Source: Pseudomonadota bacterium (GTDB lineage: Bacteria; Pseudomonadota; Gammaproteobacteria; QQUJ01). Taken from it: 64,000 bases of DNA. The notes below the pieces were generated by a model that made no database searches, was not told the DNA's origin, and worked only from the letters and a program-made list of their open reading frames with translations. Positions 1 through 8,491 of the stretch are shown here, one piece after another. Position 1 is the first letter of the stretch, and every line of letters starts with the position of its first letter. The stretch covers positions 523,286-587,285 of the forward strand of contig QQUJ01000018.1 in the NCBI GenBank assembly GCA_008501635.1, written 5' to 3'. Position numbers and translations under genes: made by a program.

Positions 1-1347
1 GAATTGGTCGGCGTTCTCGCTCAAGGCGCGCAGTTCGTCGAGTTCGCTGTCGTAACCGGGAGCGATGACGCCGCCATCTCGAATCAGGACTGGAGGGACC
101 TCGATCACAGCCGCACGCAACCGTGTCAGGGCCTCGGGGGATTCGTCGATTCGGTTGTGGAATTCCGCCAACTGGGGGGAATCGAGGGTCGCGAGCGAAC
201 ACCGCAATTCAGGAAGCAGTTGCAAGCTGTCGCGCAGCGCGGAGAGATCTCTGGGCCGCGCGGATCTCAGCCCGATTCGGGTGAGGATGCGTTCGATATC
301 TCCAATCCCCTTCAGATGCGTGTGCAAGCCCTCATAGGCGCGATTGTCAATCAGCGTTTCAACCGCTTGAAGCCGCTTGCGGAGCCGTTCCTGGTCGCGC
401 AGCGGCCGGTTCACCCAGCGCCGCAGAGCGCGGCTGCCCATTGCGGTGGCCGTGTGGTCGAGTATTCCCAGGAGCGTATGCTGCTGGACCCCCGCGAGAT
501 TGGTATCGATTTCGAGATTGCGACGGCTATTGGCGTCTATCTGGATCGCGTCGCCGGGATGCTCGATGCGCAGGCTGCGGATGTGCGGCAGCGAACTGCG
601 CTGTGTATCTCCAACGTACTGAAGCAGTGCACCGGCCGCCGCAATGGCCAGGGGCATACCTTCGCAACCGAACCCACTCAGATCACGGGTGCCCAGGTGG
701 TCGCAGAGCCGGCGCTCGGCGGTTTGCGGGGCGAAATGCCACGGGGGGCGCGTGGTAAGGCCGGAACGGCGACCGGCGGCTGCCGGCAATAGGGCGTCTT
801 CTGCGCATAAAAGCTCAGCGGGTTTGAGGCGTTCCATCTCCGCCAGGAAGGATTCCTCGCCACTGATCTGCTCGAGGCTGAAGCGGCCACCGGCCAGATC
901 CAGTATCGCGATACCAAAGTGGTCGTGGCGACAATGAACCGCCACCAGGAGTGTGTCCCGCCGTTCGTCCAACAGCGCCTCATCGGTAAGCGTGCCGGGT
1001 GTGACTATCCGCACAACCTCACGATCCACGGGGCCTTTGGATTTGGCCGGATCGCCGGTCTGCTCGCAGATGGCCACGGATTCGCCAAGACGTACCAGGC
1101 GCACCAGGTAGTTATCCACCGCATGAACCGGTACACCGGCCATGGGAATGGGTTTGCCCGCCGATTGACCGCGACTGGTCAAGGTTATGTCGAGCAGCTT
1201 CGAACCTCTGATCGCGTCGTCATAGAAAAGCTCGTAGAAATCGCCCATGCGATAGAAGACCAGGACCGTGGGATGCTCGCTCTTGATGCGCAGGTATTGC
1301 CGCATCATCGGTGTATGAGCAGCCAGGGTTTCTTGGACTACGGCCAT
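1..1347 (-). CDS. mutS: DNA mismatch repair protein MutS, N-terminal half (runs off the left edge)
   Basis: MutS recognises mispaired bases and small loops and starts methyl-directed mismatch repair with MutL. The reverse frame from the ATG at 1347 is open to base 1 and gives 449 residues of a protein that is usually about 850. The start of the protein carries the mismatch-recognition motif [11 protein letters not shown] (Phe of the Phe-X-Glu wedge), followed by TLTSRG and [10 protein letters not shown], the typical domain I of MutS. At the window edge the frame reads [16 protein letters not shown], the core-domain segment expected at this distance. The C-terminal ATPase is outside the window. 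It is divergent from the PrkA operon and near pncC and recA, the usual mutS neighbourhood in Gammaproteobacteria. Identification is secure; only the exact start is an inference. Confidence 0.95.
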   Translation of the reverse strand, partial: MAVVQETLAAHTPMMRQYLRIKSEHPTVLVFYRMGDFYELFYDDAIRGSKLLDITLTSRGQSAGKPIPMAGVPVHAVDNYLVRLVRLGESVAICEQTGDPAKSKGPVDREVVRIVTPGTLTDEALLDERRDTLLVAVHCRHDHFGIAILDLAGGRFSLEQISGEESFLAEMERLKPAELLCAEDALLPAAAGRRSGLTTRPPWHFAPQTAERRLCDHLGTRDLSGFGCEGMPLAIAAAGALLQYVGDTQRSSLPHIRSLRIEHPGDAIQIDANSRRNLEIDTNLAGVQQHTLLGILDHTATAMGSRALRRWVNRPLRDQERLRKRLQAVETLIDNRAYEGLHTHLKGIGDIERILTRIGLRSARPRDLSALRDSLQLLPELRCSLATLDSPQLAEFHNRIDESPEALTRLRAAVIEVPPVLIRDGGVIAPGYDSELDELRALSENADQF

Positions 1348-1799
1348 GCGCGATCGATTCCTGCATCCTGCTGCAACGCCCACCGGCGGCGTTCGACGAC
1401 GGGACGCCGCTGCGGTTTTCAGCGTAAATCTTTGAAAACGTGGATTCGGTACCGGCAGCGGCACAACTTTTTCGACGCCGCCGTTACGCTTTGTAGTACG
1501 TGGGCTAGGATTATAGCAAGGCCCGCCCCCCGAACGGCCAGCCCGCTTGCAGTTACCCGCGGCTTGGACCTGATTGCTAAAAAACACCAATAAAATCAAC
1601 ACGAAAAGCGATCGTCTGCAGGAGAGGCGCGGCAGCATTGATAGTGCATGAGTGGTTTAGGGAAACCTTGGCAGCGGGTTGAACTCTGTGTCCGCGCTTG
1701 CTGTCTAGAGTCTTGCGGGCAGCGGTTCTCTCATGGGGAACGTTCAATGATGGTTCAGCCCGGGGATAAGTTCCGAAATCCAAGCTGGAGGTAACAGCC
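1348..1799. other. Divergent intergenic region between mutS and prkA
   Basis: This 452-bp gap should hold the promoters of mutS (leftward) and of the prkA operon (rightward). The only clear signal is the strong ribosome binding site GGAGGT just before the prkA ATG. An A/T-rich stretch around 1577-1605 could contain a promoter, but no convincing -35/-10 pair was found. No open frame in it looks coding. Confidence 0.5.
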
Positions 1800-3731
1800 A
1801 TGGGGCAGGATAAGAGCGAGTTTGCTGAACTGATAGAACGCGATCGGATGGAACGCACCACTAAAAAGTGGAGCGGTACATTGATCGACTACCTGGATGT
1901 GGTCAAAAAAGATCCTTCGATCACCAAATTGGCGCACGCACGCATGTACGAGCTGATCCGTGGCGCGGGCGTACGCGATATCGCAGAGTCGGAGAATCCC
2001 AAAGTCAAACGCCTCTTTGCCGATGATCCGGTGAAGGTATACGGGTTCTTCGAACACGAGTTTTTCGGTGTTGAGACGACATTGGCGCAGATCGTGCGCT
2101 ATTTCCAATCGGCTGCGCTGCACGGCGAGGAGAGCCGTCAGGTGCTCTACCTGATGGGGCCCGTAGGCGCCGGCAAAAGCTCGCTGGTGGAAAAGTTGCA
2201 GGGCGGCTTGGAGCAGGTCGATCCCATTTACGCCATTGCCGGTTGCCCGATCCACGAGGAGCCCCTGCACCTCATTCCGCGGCATCTGCGTATCGAGTTC
2301 GAGAAGATGCTGGGCGTTCATATCGAGGGTGACCTCTGCCCGGTTTGCCGCTACCGCCTGAAGAACGAATTCAACGGCAAGTACGAAACCATGATGGTGG
2401 AGACCATCGAGTTCTCCAAACGGGACCGGCGCGGCATCGGCGTCGTACCCCCGGTCGATCCCAACAACCAGGATACATCGGTGCTGATCGGATCGGAGGA
2501 TATCTCCAAGCTGGATATCTATTCAGAAGGCGATCCGCGCGTGCTCGATCTCAACGGGGCGTTCAACGTCGGCAACCGCGGCATGGTCGAGTTCATAGAG
2601 GTTTTCAAGAATGAGACGGAATACCTGCATGCCATGATTACCGCAACGCAGGAGAAATTCGTGCCCGCACCGGGACGCCACGGCACAGTGTATGTCGATT
2701 CGGTCATCGTTGCACACTCCAACGAAGCCGAATGGCAGCGGTTCCGCGCCGACAATACCAACGAAGCCATTCTCGATCGTATCGTTGTCGTCAAGGTGCC
2801 GTACAACCTGCGGGTCACCGAAGAGGTCAAGATCTACAAGAAAATACTCGGCAAATCCGATTTCGACGCCCACATAGCGCCCTACACGATAGAAATCGCT
2901 TCGCTGTTCGCCATTCTGTCGCGCCTCGAGCAGAGTCCGAAGGTGGATTTGATGACCAAAGTGCGGCTCTACGACGGTGAGGAGGTGGTAGAGAAGGGCA
3001 GGACCAAGCGACTTAGCGTTCGCGAATTGCGCGAGGATGCAAAATCGGAGGGCATGAACGGCATCTCGACGCGGTTCATCATGAAGGCGATCGACAATGC
3101 GTTGTCCAACAATCCCGAATGCATCAATCCGATCAATGTGCGCGAGGCGTTGGTCAATATGGTCAAAGCGTCGGATTACTCCGATGATGTGCGCAAACGC
3201 TATCTCGAGTTTCTTCAGGACATGATCCACAAGGAGTACCTGGAGATGCTCGAGAAGGAGATTACCAAGGCGTTCGTATACTCCTACCAGGAACAGGCGG
3301 AATCGTTGTTCCAGAACTATCTCGACCACGCCGAGGCTTTTGTCAACAAGAGCAAGGTGAAAGACCGCAACACCAACGAAGAGTTGGAACCGGACGAGGA
3401 GTTTCTCAAGTCCATTGAGGAACACATCGCCATTATCGGCAGTGCCGCAGAGGGTTTCCGCCAGGAAGTGATCGCCTTCCTGTGGGCCAGTCAGCGCCGC
3501 GGCGAGACGATCAACTACCAAAGCTACGAGCCTTTGAAGTCGGCGATCGAAAAGAAGTTGATGAGTTCGGTTCGTGAGATCAGCCGCATCATAACCAAAT
3601 CCCGCACCCGCGACGAAGAACAGAAACAAAAATACGACGGCATGGTGCAGAATCTGATGGACAACGGTTACTGCGAACACTGCGTTGATGTAATTCTCAA
3701 GTACGCGGCCAACAATTTGTGGAAGGACTAG
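1800..3731 (+). CDS. prkA: PrkA (YeaG) family serine protein kinase / AAA+ protein
   Basis: PrkA/YeaG is a cytoplasmic AAA+ protein with a C-terminal kinase-like domain that works in starvation and stress adaptation together with YeaH and SpoVR. The 643-residue product has the normal family length. A Walker A motif GPVGAGKSS is seen at about residue 120, followed by the conserved segments FNVGNRGMVEFIEVFKNE and ITATQEKFVPAPGR that are typical of PrkA, and a helical C-terminal third. The ATG is 6 bases after a GGAGGT ribosome binding site. It is the first gene of a three-gene set with yeaH (64 bp downstream) and spoVR, the order seen in Escherichia coli and many other proteobacteria. Function by family is well supported; the substrates are unknown. 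Confidence 0.95.
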   Translation: MGQDKSEFAELIERDRMERTTKKWSGTLIDYLDVVKKDPSITKLAHARMYELIRGAGVRDIAESENPKVKRLFADDPVKVYGFFEHEFFGVETTLAQIVRYFQSAALHGEESRQVLYLMGPVGAGKSSLVEKLQGGLEQVDPIYAIAGCPIHEEPLHLIPRHLRIEFEKMLGVHIEGDLCPVCRYRLKNEFNGKYETMMVETIEFSKRDRRGIGVVPPVDPNNQDTSVLIGSEDISKLDIYSEGDPRVLDLNGAFNVGNRGMVEFIEVFKNETEYLHAMITATQEKFVPAPGRHGTVYVDSVIVAHSNEAEWQRFRADNTNEAILDRIVVVKVPYNLRVTEEVKIYKKILGKSDFDAHIAPYTIEIASLFAILSRLEQSPKVDLMTKVRLYDGEEVVEKGRTKRLSVRELREDAKSEGMNGISTRFIMKAIDNALSNNPECINPINVREALVNMVKASDYSDDVRKRYLEFLQDMIHKEYLEMLEKEITKAFVYSYQEQAESLFQNYLDHAEAFVNKSKVKDRNTNEELEPDEEFLKSIEEHIAIIGSAAEGFRQEVIAFLWASQRRGETINYQSYEPLKSAIEKKLMSSVREISRIITKSRTRDEEQKQKYDGMVQNLMDNGYCEHCVDVILKYAANNLWKD

Positions 3732-3795
3732 CGATACGGATCTTTTATGACGATTTTGGGATTCCGCGGTGAAACCCCATCAAATGGAGTGAAAG

Positions 3796-4995
3796 GTGAG
3801 CAACAGCGAAACCATTTTCAGGCCCTACTCTCCTTCTGAGTCGTTACGCTCCGATCGCAGCGCCGGTGATCGCCAGAGACACCGTGGCAAAGTGCTGGAA
3901 TCGATCCGTGACAACATCGCCGATCTTATTGCCGAGGAAGCGATTATTGGTCAATCCAGTGATCGCGTCGTAAAAATACCCATTCGTTCCATACGCGAGT
4001 ATCGCTTTGTCTACGGTGAAAACACGCCGGGTGTGGGTACCGGTGATGGCGATACCGAGGAAGGACAGGTCGTGGGTCGCGCAAAGGGCGGCGAACCCGG
4101 CCCGGGGCCGGCCGGCAATCAGCCGGGCTTTGACTATTACGAAACCGATGTAACGCTGGATGAACTCATCTCTATCATGTTTGAGGATCTGGCACTTCCC
4201 GATATGGAACAGAAACGTTTGCGTCAGGTGATGTCGGAGCGCACCTCCAAAAGGCGCGGTTATCGTCAGGTCGGAGTGCATGTGCATCTGGACAAAAAGC
4301 GTTCGGCACGCGCTCGCGTGCGGCGCAAACTGGCTACAACCCGAGCCGGACGAGCGCGCGACGATGGGCGTTTCCCGTTTCATCAGGACGATTTGAAGTT
4401 CCGCCATCGCGTGCCGGATATGAAGCCTTCTTCCAATGCGGTGGTGATCTGCATCATGGATACATCGGGTTCGATGGACATGATGAAGAAATATCTGGCA
4501 CGCAGCTTCTTCTTCTTGTTGCATCGTTTCGTCTGCACCCGCTATCAACATGTCGAACTGGTCTTCATCGCCCACCATACCCAGGCACGTGAAGTTACCG
4601 AGGAGGAGTTCTTTCACAAGGGCGAATCGGGTGGCACGATGATCTCATCGGGTTATAACAAGGCGCTGGAGGTGATACGCGATCGCTATCATCCTGAACA
4701 TTGGAACATCTATGCATTTCATTGTTCGGACGGCGACAACTTTGCCAGTGATAATGAGCAGACGTTGCGCGCGGCCAAACAGCTGTGTGAGGTATGCAAT
4801 CTGTTTGGCTACGGTGAGATAAAACCCTATTCGCTCCATTATGAGAGTTCTCTGATAGAGGCGTTTGAGAAGATTGATGCCGAAAACTATCAGGCCGTTC
4901 TTATAAAACGTAAGGATGATGTCTGGCCGAGTTTCAAGGCGTTGTTGAAACGTGAGCGCCTCCCGGAGACAGGAGACGGGGAGACGCCCGCATGA
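3796..4995 (+). CDS. yeaH: YeaH/DUF444 family von Willebrand-type protein
   Basis: YeaH proteins form a functional set with PrkA and SpoVR in stress and nitrogen-starvation responses; the biochemical role is not known. The GTG start at 3796 follows GGAGTGAAAG at a proper distance and gives 399 residues. A basic N-terminal region is followed by a glycine-rich low-complexity stretch (residues about 75-110) and then a von Willebrand A fold with the metal-ion site DTSGSMD at about residue 221 and the later motif HCSDGDN. Its last four bases overlap the spoVR start (ATGA), which implies translational coupling. The family call is secure. Confidence 0.93.
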   Translation: MSNSETIFRPYSPSESLRSDRSAGDRQRHRGKVLESIRDNIADLIAEEAIIGQSSDRVVKIPIRSIREYRFVYGENTPGVGTGDGDTEEGQVVGRAKGGEPGPGPAGNQPGFDYYETDVTLDELISIMFEDLALPDMEQKRLRQVMSERTSKRRGYRQVGVHVHLDKKRSARARVRRKLATTRAGRARDDGRFPFHQDDLKFRHRVPDMKPSSNAVVICIMDTSGSMDMMKKYLARSFFFLLHRFVCTRYQHVELVFIAHHTQAREVTEEEFFHKGESGGTMISSGYNKALEVIRDRYHPEHWNIYAFHCSDGDNFASDNEQTLRAAKQLCEVCNLFGYGEIKPYSLHYESSLIEAFEKIDAENYQAVLIKRKDDVWPSFKALLKRERLPETGDGETPA

Positions 4996-6449
4996 GCGGC
5001 GAATTGGATATTGAGGAACTGAAACGATGGGATGAGCGGATCAGAGAGAAAGTGGATGCTTTCGGGCTCGAGTGTTATCCGCAAGAGTACGAGGTCAGCG
5101 ATCATCTTCAGATGTTGAGCTACATGGCCTACTCGGGTATGCCCGCGCACTATCCGCATTGGTCCTACGGGAAATCCTATGAAAAATTGAAGACGACCTA
5201 TGACCATGGTGTGTCGGGTTTGCCCTATGAGATGGTGATCAACTCCAATCCGTGCATTGCCTACCTGATGCGGGAGAACTCCCTCGCGCTGACCGTGCTC
5301 ACCATGGCACATGTCTACGGCCACAACGATTTCTTCAAAAACAACTTCACCTTCGCCCATACCCGGGCCGAATTGACGGTGAGCAACTTCAAGCTGCACG
5401 CTGAACGGGTGCGCCGCTATGTGGAGGATCCCTCGATCGGGCGCAAGGAGGTTGAACTGACCCTGGACGCCGCGCATGCGCTTTCGTTGCAACTCAACCG
5501 CAACCGCGCGCTGCGCAAACGTTCCCCGCAGGAGCAGATCGCCGCGGCTGCGGAGCGCTCCTATCCGGCGCGAGATGCCTACCAAACGATTCACAAGGGA
5601 CAGGAGGCCAGCGCCGTCGATCTGGACAGGATTCCTCTGGAACCGGAAGCGGATCTACTGCTCTTCATTCGGGACAACAACCGGCAATTGACGGAATGGC
5701 AGCGCGATTTACTGACCATCGTTCACGAAGAAGCCGAGTATTTCCTGCCGCAAATAGAAACCAAGATCATGAATGAGGGCTGGGCCAGCTTTTGGCATCG
5801 CACCATCATGAATAACCTCGAGCTTCCCCAATCGATGCACTTGGAGTTCCTGGTTCATCATAATCAGGTAGTGCGACCCATCACCGGCGATCTCAATCCC
5901 TACCATCTGGGTTTGAAGATCTGGGATGACATATGGCGACGATTCGGGGATACCGGCGGCGTACTGCCGTCGCCCGATGTACCGCCGGACGGACAGGCGT
6001 TGGCGAAACTGTTCGAGGTCCGGGAAGTGGATCGAGATGCGTCGTTCTTACGCCGGTTTCTGAGCAATGAGCTGATCGAAGAGTTGGATCTTTTCCGCCA
6101 CCAGGCGCGCGGCAAAGAGCAGGTCGTCACCCACGTGGCTAACGACGAGGGTTGCGATGCGATTCGACAGACGCTCATCAGCAATGTAGGCATGGGCGCC
6201 GTGCCGGTGATCAAGGTCGAGGACGCCGACTACGATCGCGACCGCTCGCTTTATCTCAAGCACTATCACGATGGGCGCGAACTCAAACTCGATTTTGCCG
6301 AGAAAACTCTGGAGCATCTCTATCGTCTGTGGGGGCGGCGTGTCGTTCTGGAAACGACTGTTCACGACCGTGGCGTGTTGTTATGCTTCGATGAAGATGG
6401 TTTCGACAGCAAGGAACACAAGCGTGACCCCGACGATCTGTTCCACTGA
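4992..6449 (+). CDS. spoVR: SpoVR family protein (YcgB type)
   Basis: SpoVR-family proteins are cytoplasmic and occur with PrkA and YeaH; in Bacillus the founder is needed for spore cortex formation, but proteobacterial members act in stress adaptation by unknown chemistry. The 485-residue protein has the normal length. Family hallmarks are YPQEYEV and YGKSYEKLKTTY near the N-terminus and the segment IVHEEAEYFLPQIETKIMNE, with NEGWASFWH in mid-protein. It starts in the ATGA overlap with yeaH, and its end is followed by a 48-bp gap before pncC. Confidence 0.95.
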   Translation: MSGELDIEELKRWDERIREKVDAFGLECYPQEYEVSDHLQMLSYMAYSGMPAHYPHWSYGKSYEKLKTTYDHGVSGLPYEMVINSNPCIAYLMRENSLALTVLTMAHVYGHNDFFKNNFTFAHTRAELTVSNFKLHAERVRRYVEDPSIGRKEVELTLDAAHALSLQLNRNRALRKRSPQEQIAAAAERSYPARDAYQTIHKGQEASAVDLDRIPLEPEADLLLFIRDNNRQLTEWQRDLLTIVHEEAEYFLPQIETKIMNEGWASFWHRTIMNNLELPQSMHLEFLVHHNQVVRPITGDLNPYHLGLKIWDDIWRRFGDTGGVLPSPDVPPDGQALAKLFEVREVDRDASFLRRFLSNELIEELDLFRHQARGKEQVVTHVANDEGCDAIRQTLISNVGMGAVPVIKVEDADYDRDRSLYLKHYHDGRELKLDFAEKTLEHLYRLWGRRVVLETTVHDRGVLLCFDEDGFDSKEHKRDPDDLFH

Positions 6450-6497
6450 CCGTGATGCGCCAATCGCACAGGACGTCGTCACTCTTCTCAACGAGCC

Positions 6498-7016
6498 ATG
6501 AAGCAAACCCCCGCGCCGCCCTCAGAGCGCAGGCTCCATGATCTGGCCTGCGAGGTTGGCGACAGGCTCCGGGATCGTGGATGGCAACTGGCGACAGCCG
6601 AGTCCTGCACCGGTGGCTGGATCGCCAAACTGATCACCGATCGGGCGGGGAGTTCGGCGTGGTTCGACCGGGGTTTTGTCACCTATTCCAACAACGCCAA
6701 ATGTTCGATGCTCGATGTGCCTGAAGAGGTGCTCGCGAGGCAGGGTGCGGTGAGCGCAGCAGCGGTCACGGCCATGGTGACCGGCGCACTACGCAACAGC
6801 ACCGCGCAGGTGGCGGTGGCAGTGAGTGGTATCGCAGGGCCGGAGGGGGGTACGGCCGAAAAACCGGTGGGGACGGTGTGGTTTGGATGGGGAACCGAGG
6901 CCGGCGAAGTGCTGACCGAGCGCAGGGAGTTCACGGGAAACCGGGATGCCGTTCGACGACACGCGGCAGCCCATGCATTGCAGGGCGTGATCCAACTGTT
7001 CACGGATGAAGGTTGA
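6498..7016 (+). CDS. pncC: Nicotinamide-nucleotide amidohydrolase PncC (CinA C-terminal domain protein)
   Basis: PncC deamidates nicotinamide mononucleotide to nicotinate mononucleotide in NAD salvage. The 172-residue product is the stand-alone C-terminal domain of CinA. It shows the family core TAESCTGGWIAKLIT (with the catalytic Ser and Cys region), VTYSNNAKCSMLDVP and VSGIAGPEGGTAEKPVGTVWFG. In Gammaproteobacteria this gene often lies directly before recA; here about 10.8 kb, including the beta-oxidation cluster, lies between them. It overlaps thpR by 11 bases, so the two are probably co-translated. Confidence 0.95.
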   Translation: MKQTPAPPSERRLHDLACEVGDRLRDRGWQLATAESCTGGWIAKLITDRAGSSAWFDRGFVTYSNNAKCSMLDVPEEVLARQGAVSAAAVTAMVTGALRNSTAQVAVAVSGIAGPEGGTAEKPVGTVWFGWGTEAGEVLTERREFTGNRDAVRRHAAAHALQGVIQLFTDEG

Positions 7017-7548
7017 CCACGAGAGGCTGTTCTTCGCGCTCTGGCCAAGCGATGCTTGGCAGGAAGCCTGCCAGGCACAGGCAACAAAGCGGTTGCCGCG
7101 CGCAACCGGCCGCTGGATACCGCAACAAAACCTCCATGTCACGCTGGCCTTCCTGGGTGCGGTGAGCGGCACGCAGCGGATCTGTCTGGAAAGGGCGGCC
7201 GATCAGATCGCTGCCGAGGCCTTCACACTGGCGTTCGAGAGGCTGGACTACCGGTCGCGCAACAGGATCGTTTGGGCCAGCACCCAACAGATCCCTCCCG
7301 CGCTCATCAGGCTGGTCGATCAACTGCGCGCCCTGCTGCCGGGGTGCGGGCTGAGCGCCGAGAGCAGGGTATTCACACCGCACCTCACGTTGCTGCGCAA
7401 GGCCGATCGTGTAGAGACAGGATCTTCTGCGGCGATTCCACCCTGGCCGGTGACGTCCTTTTCACTCGTGCGCTCGCAAACCCTCCCGAGCGGTGCGTTG
7501 TACGAGACCCTGCGCAGTTGGCCGCTGCGGAGCCCGGCGGAACACTGA
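7006..7548 (+). CDS. thpR: RNA 2',3'-cyclic phosphodiesterase ThpR (2H phosphoesterase, LigT family)
   Basis: ThpR hydrolyses 2',3'-cyclic phosphate ends of RNA and was first described as a 2'-5' RNA ligase. The 180-residue protein has the two HxTx motifs that define 2H phosphoesterases: HVTLAFLG near residue 45 and HLTLLRK near residue 125. The start ATG lies inside the end of pncC (11-base overlap). The stop is only about 7 bases before a PsrA-type operator, so this transcription unit probably ends here. Family assignment is strong; the biological RNA target is not known. Confidence 0.92.
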   Translation: MKVDHERLFFALWPSDAWQEACQAQATKRLPRATGRWIPQQNLHVTLAFLGAVSGTQRICLERAADQIAAEAFTLAFERLDYRSRNRIVWASTQQIPPALIRLVDQLRALLPGCGLSAESRVFTPHLTLLRKADRVETGSSAAIPPWPVTSFSLVRSQTLPSGALYETLRSWPLRSPAEH

Positions 7549-7554
7549 CGCAAC

Positions 7555-7572
7555 TTTAAACGAACGTTTGAA
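7555..7572. promoter_or_regulatory. PsrA-type operator in front of psrA
   Basis: The palindrome AAACGAACGTTT fits the published PsrA consensus (G/C)AAAC-N2to4-GTTT(G/C) with TAAAC-GAAC-GTTTG. It lies 20 bp before the psrA start. A good -10 hexamer TATACT (7579-7584) follows, so a bound repressor would cover the promoter. A near-identical site occurs before fadE. Negative autoregulation is an inference from position. Confidence 0.75.
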
Positions 7573-7592
7573 CTCGTCTATACTCGATTGTG

Positions 7593-8261
7593 ATGAACGT
7601 GCGCGCTCGAAACGAATTGGGGGACAACGTTGCGACCAAGGCGCGTATTCTCGACGCTGCCGAAAGGCTGTTTGCGGACAAGGGTTTTGACGCCACTTCG
7701 CTGCGCACGATCACCGCCGCCGCTGCGGTCAACCTGGCGGCGGTCAATTACCATTTTGGCTCCAAAATAGGGTTGCTGGAGGAGGTCTTTCGGCGCCGTG
7801 TCGAACCGCTGAATGCGGAGCGACTGCGGCAGCTCGACATGCTGGATGAAGCCGCGGGTTCGGGGGCTGCGTCTGTCGCCGCCATTTTGCGTACCTTTAT
7901 CGAACCCGCTCTCCAGGTGAGCCAGGATCCCGCGCGCGGCGGTATGGTGTTCATGCGTCTCCTGGGACGCTCCTACGTGGAACCCAACGAGCATCTCCGA
8001 CGTTTCATGCCGGGTCTCTATCAGGACATCAAGCTGCGGTACGGTGAGGCGCTGGGCGCGGCACTGCCGCAGCTGGGTGCCGAAGATCTCTATTGGCGGA
8101 TGCATTTCGTGATCGGCACCATTGCCTACGCCATGGCGGGAACCGATGCACTACACCTGCTCGCGGCCTGCCCCTACTGTGATCCGGACGATGTGGATGG
8201 CATGACCGAGCGGCTGGTCGAATTTCTCTCGGCGGGTATGAAAGCCGAGAAACCCGCATAG
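7593..8261 (+). CDS. psrA: TetR-family fatty-acid-responsive regulator, PsrA-like
   Basis: PsrA-type regulators repress beta-oxidation genes and release DNA when bound to long-chain fatty acids. The 222-residue protein starts with a TetR helix-turn-helix: ILDAAERLFADKGF, then AAVNLAAVNYHFGSK, a segment nearly diagnostic of PsrA and close relatives. The remainder is a helical ligand domain. The chosen ATG (7593) is directly preceded by an in-frame GTG; the -10 box TATACT at 7579-7584 would place the transcription start within a few bases of the ATG, so the mRNA may be leaderless. The gene is directly upstream of fadE, and matching operators precede both, which supports the job. Other TetR regulators of fatty-acid genes remain possible. 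Confidence 0.8.
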   Translation: MNVRARNELGDNVATKARILDAAERLFADKGFDATSLRTITAAAAVNLAAVNYHFGSKIGLLEEVFRRRVEPLNAERLRQLDMLDEAAGSGAASVAAILRTFIEPALQVSQDPARGGMVFMRLLGRSYVEPNEHLRRFMPGLYQDIKLRYGEALGAALPQLGAEDLYWRMHFVIGTIAYAMAGTDALHLLAACPYCDPDDVDGMTERLVEFLSAGMKAEKPA

Positions 8262-8346
8262 TTTGCGAGGTTCGGAGGTTGCCGAGCGCGGGAAGGGCAG
8301 CCGCCGATTGAAATAGCGCGGCGACAGTCTGGGTCCGGATGCTGAA

Positions 8347-8364
8347 TTGAAACGAACGTTTGAA
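8347..8364. promoter_or_regulatory. PsrA-type operator in front of fadE
   Basis: GAAACGAACGTTTGAA at 8349-8364 is the same palindrome as at 7558-7572 and fits the PsrA consensus GAAAC-N4-GTTTG exactly. It lies about 130 bp before the fadE ATG in the psrA-fadE gap. Repression of the fad operon by the neighbouring TetR protein is inferred. Confidence 0.78.
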
Positions 8365-8491
8365 TTAATCCACCGTATGAAGGTATGCTGTGGCGGTAGC
8401 CGGTCACCCCGGTCGAGGGGTTGAGCGGCGCGGGGCGAACGCAAGAGTCACTCCGGCGGCGCCTTGGGTACTTTGGAGGCAGGAGGAGGCA

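Noticed and set aside
4-1593. Forward-strand open frames at the left edge (up to 262 residues)
   Set aside because: They overlap the secure reverse-strand mutS frame and have no protein-like features.
2523-3680. Long reverse-strand frames opposite prkA, fadE, recA, alaS, lysC and the RTX gene
   Set aside because: They are mirror images of codon bias in real genes; their proteins have no domain signatures and they lack ribosome binding sites.
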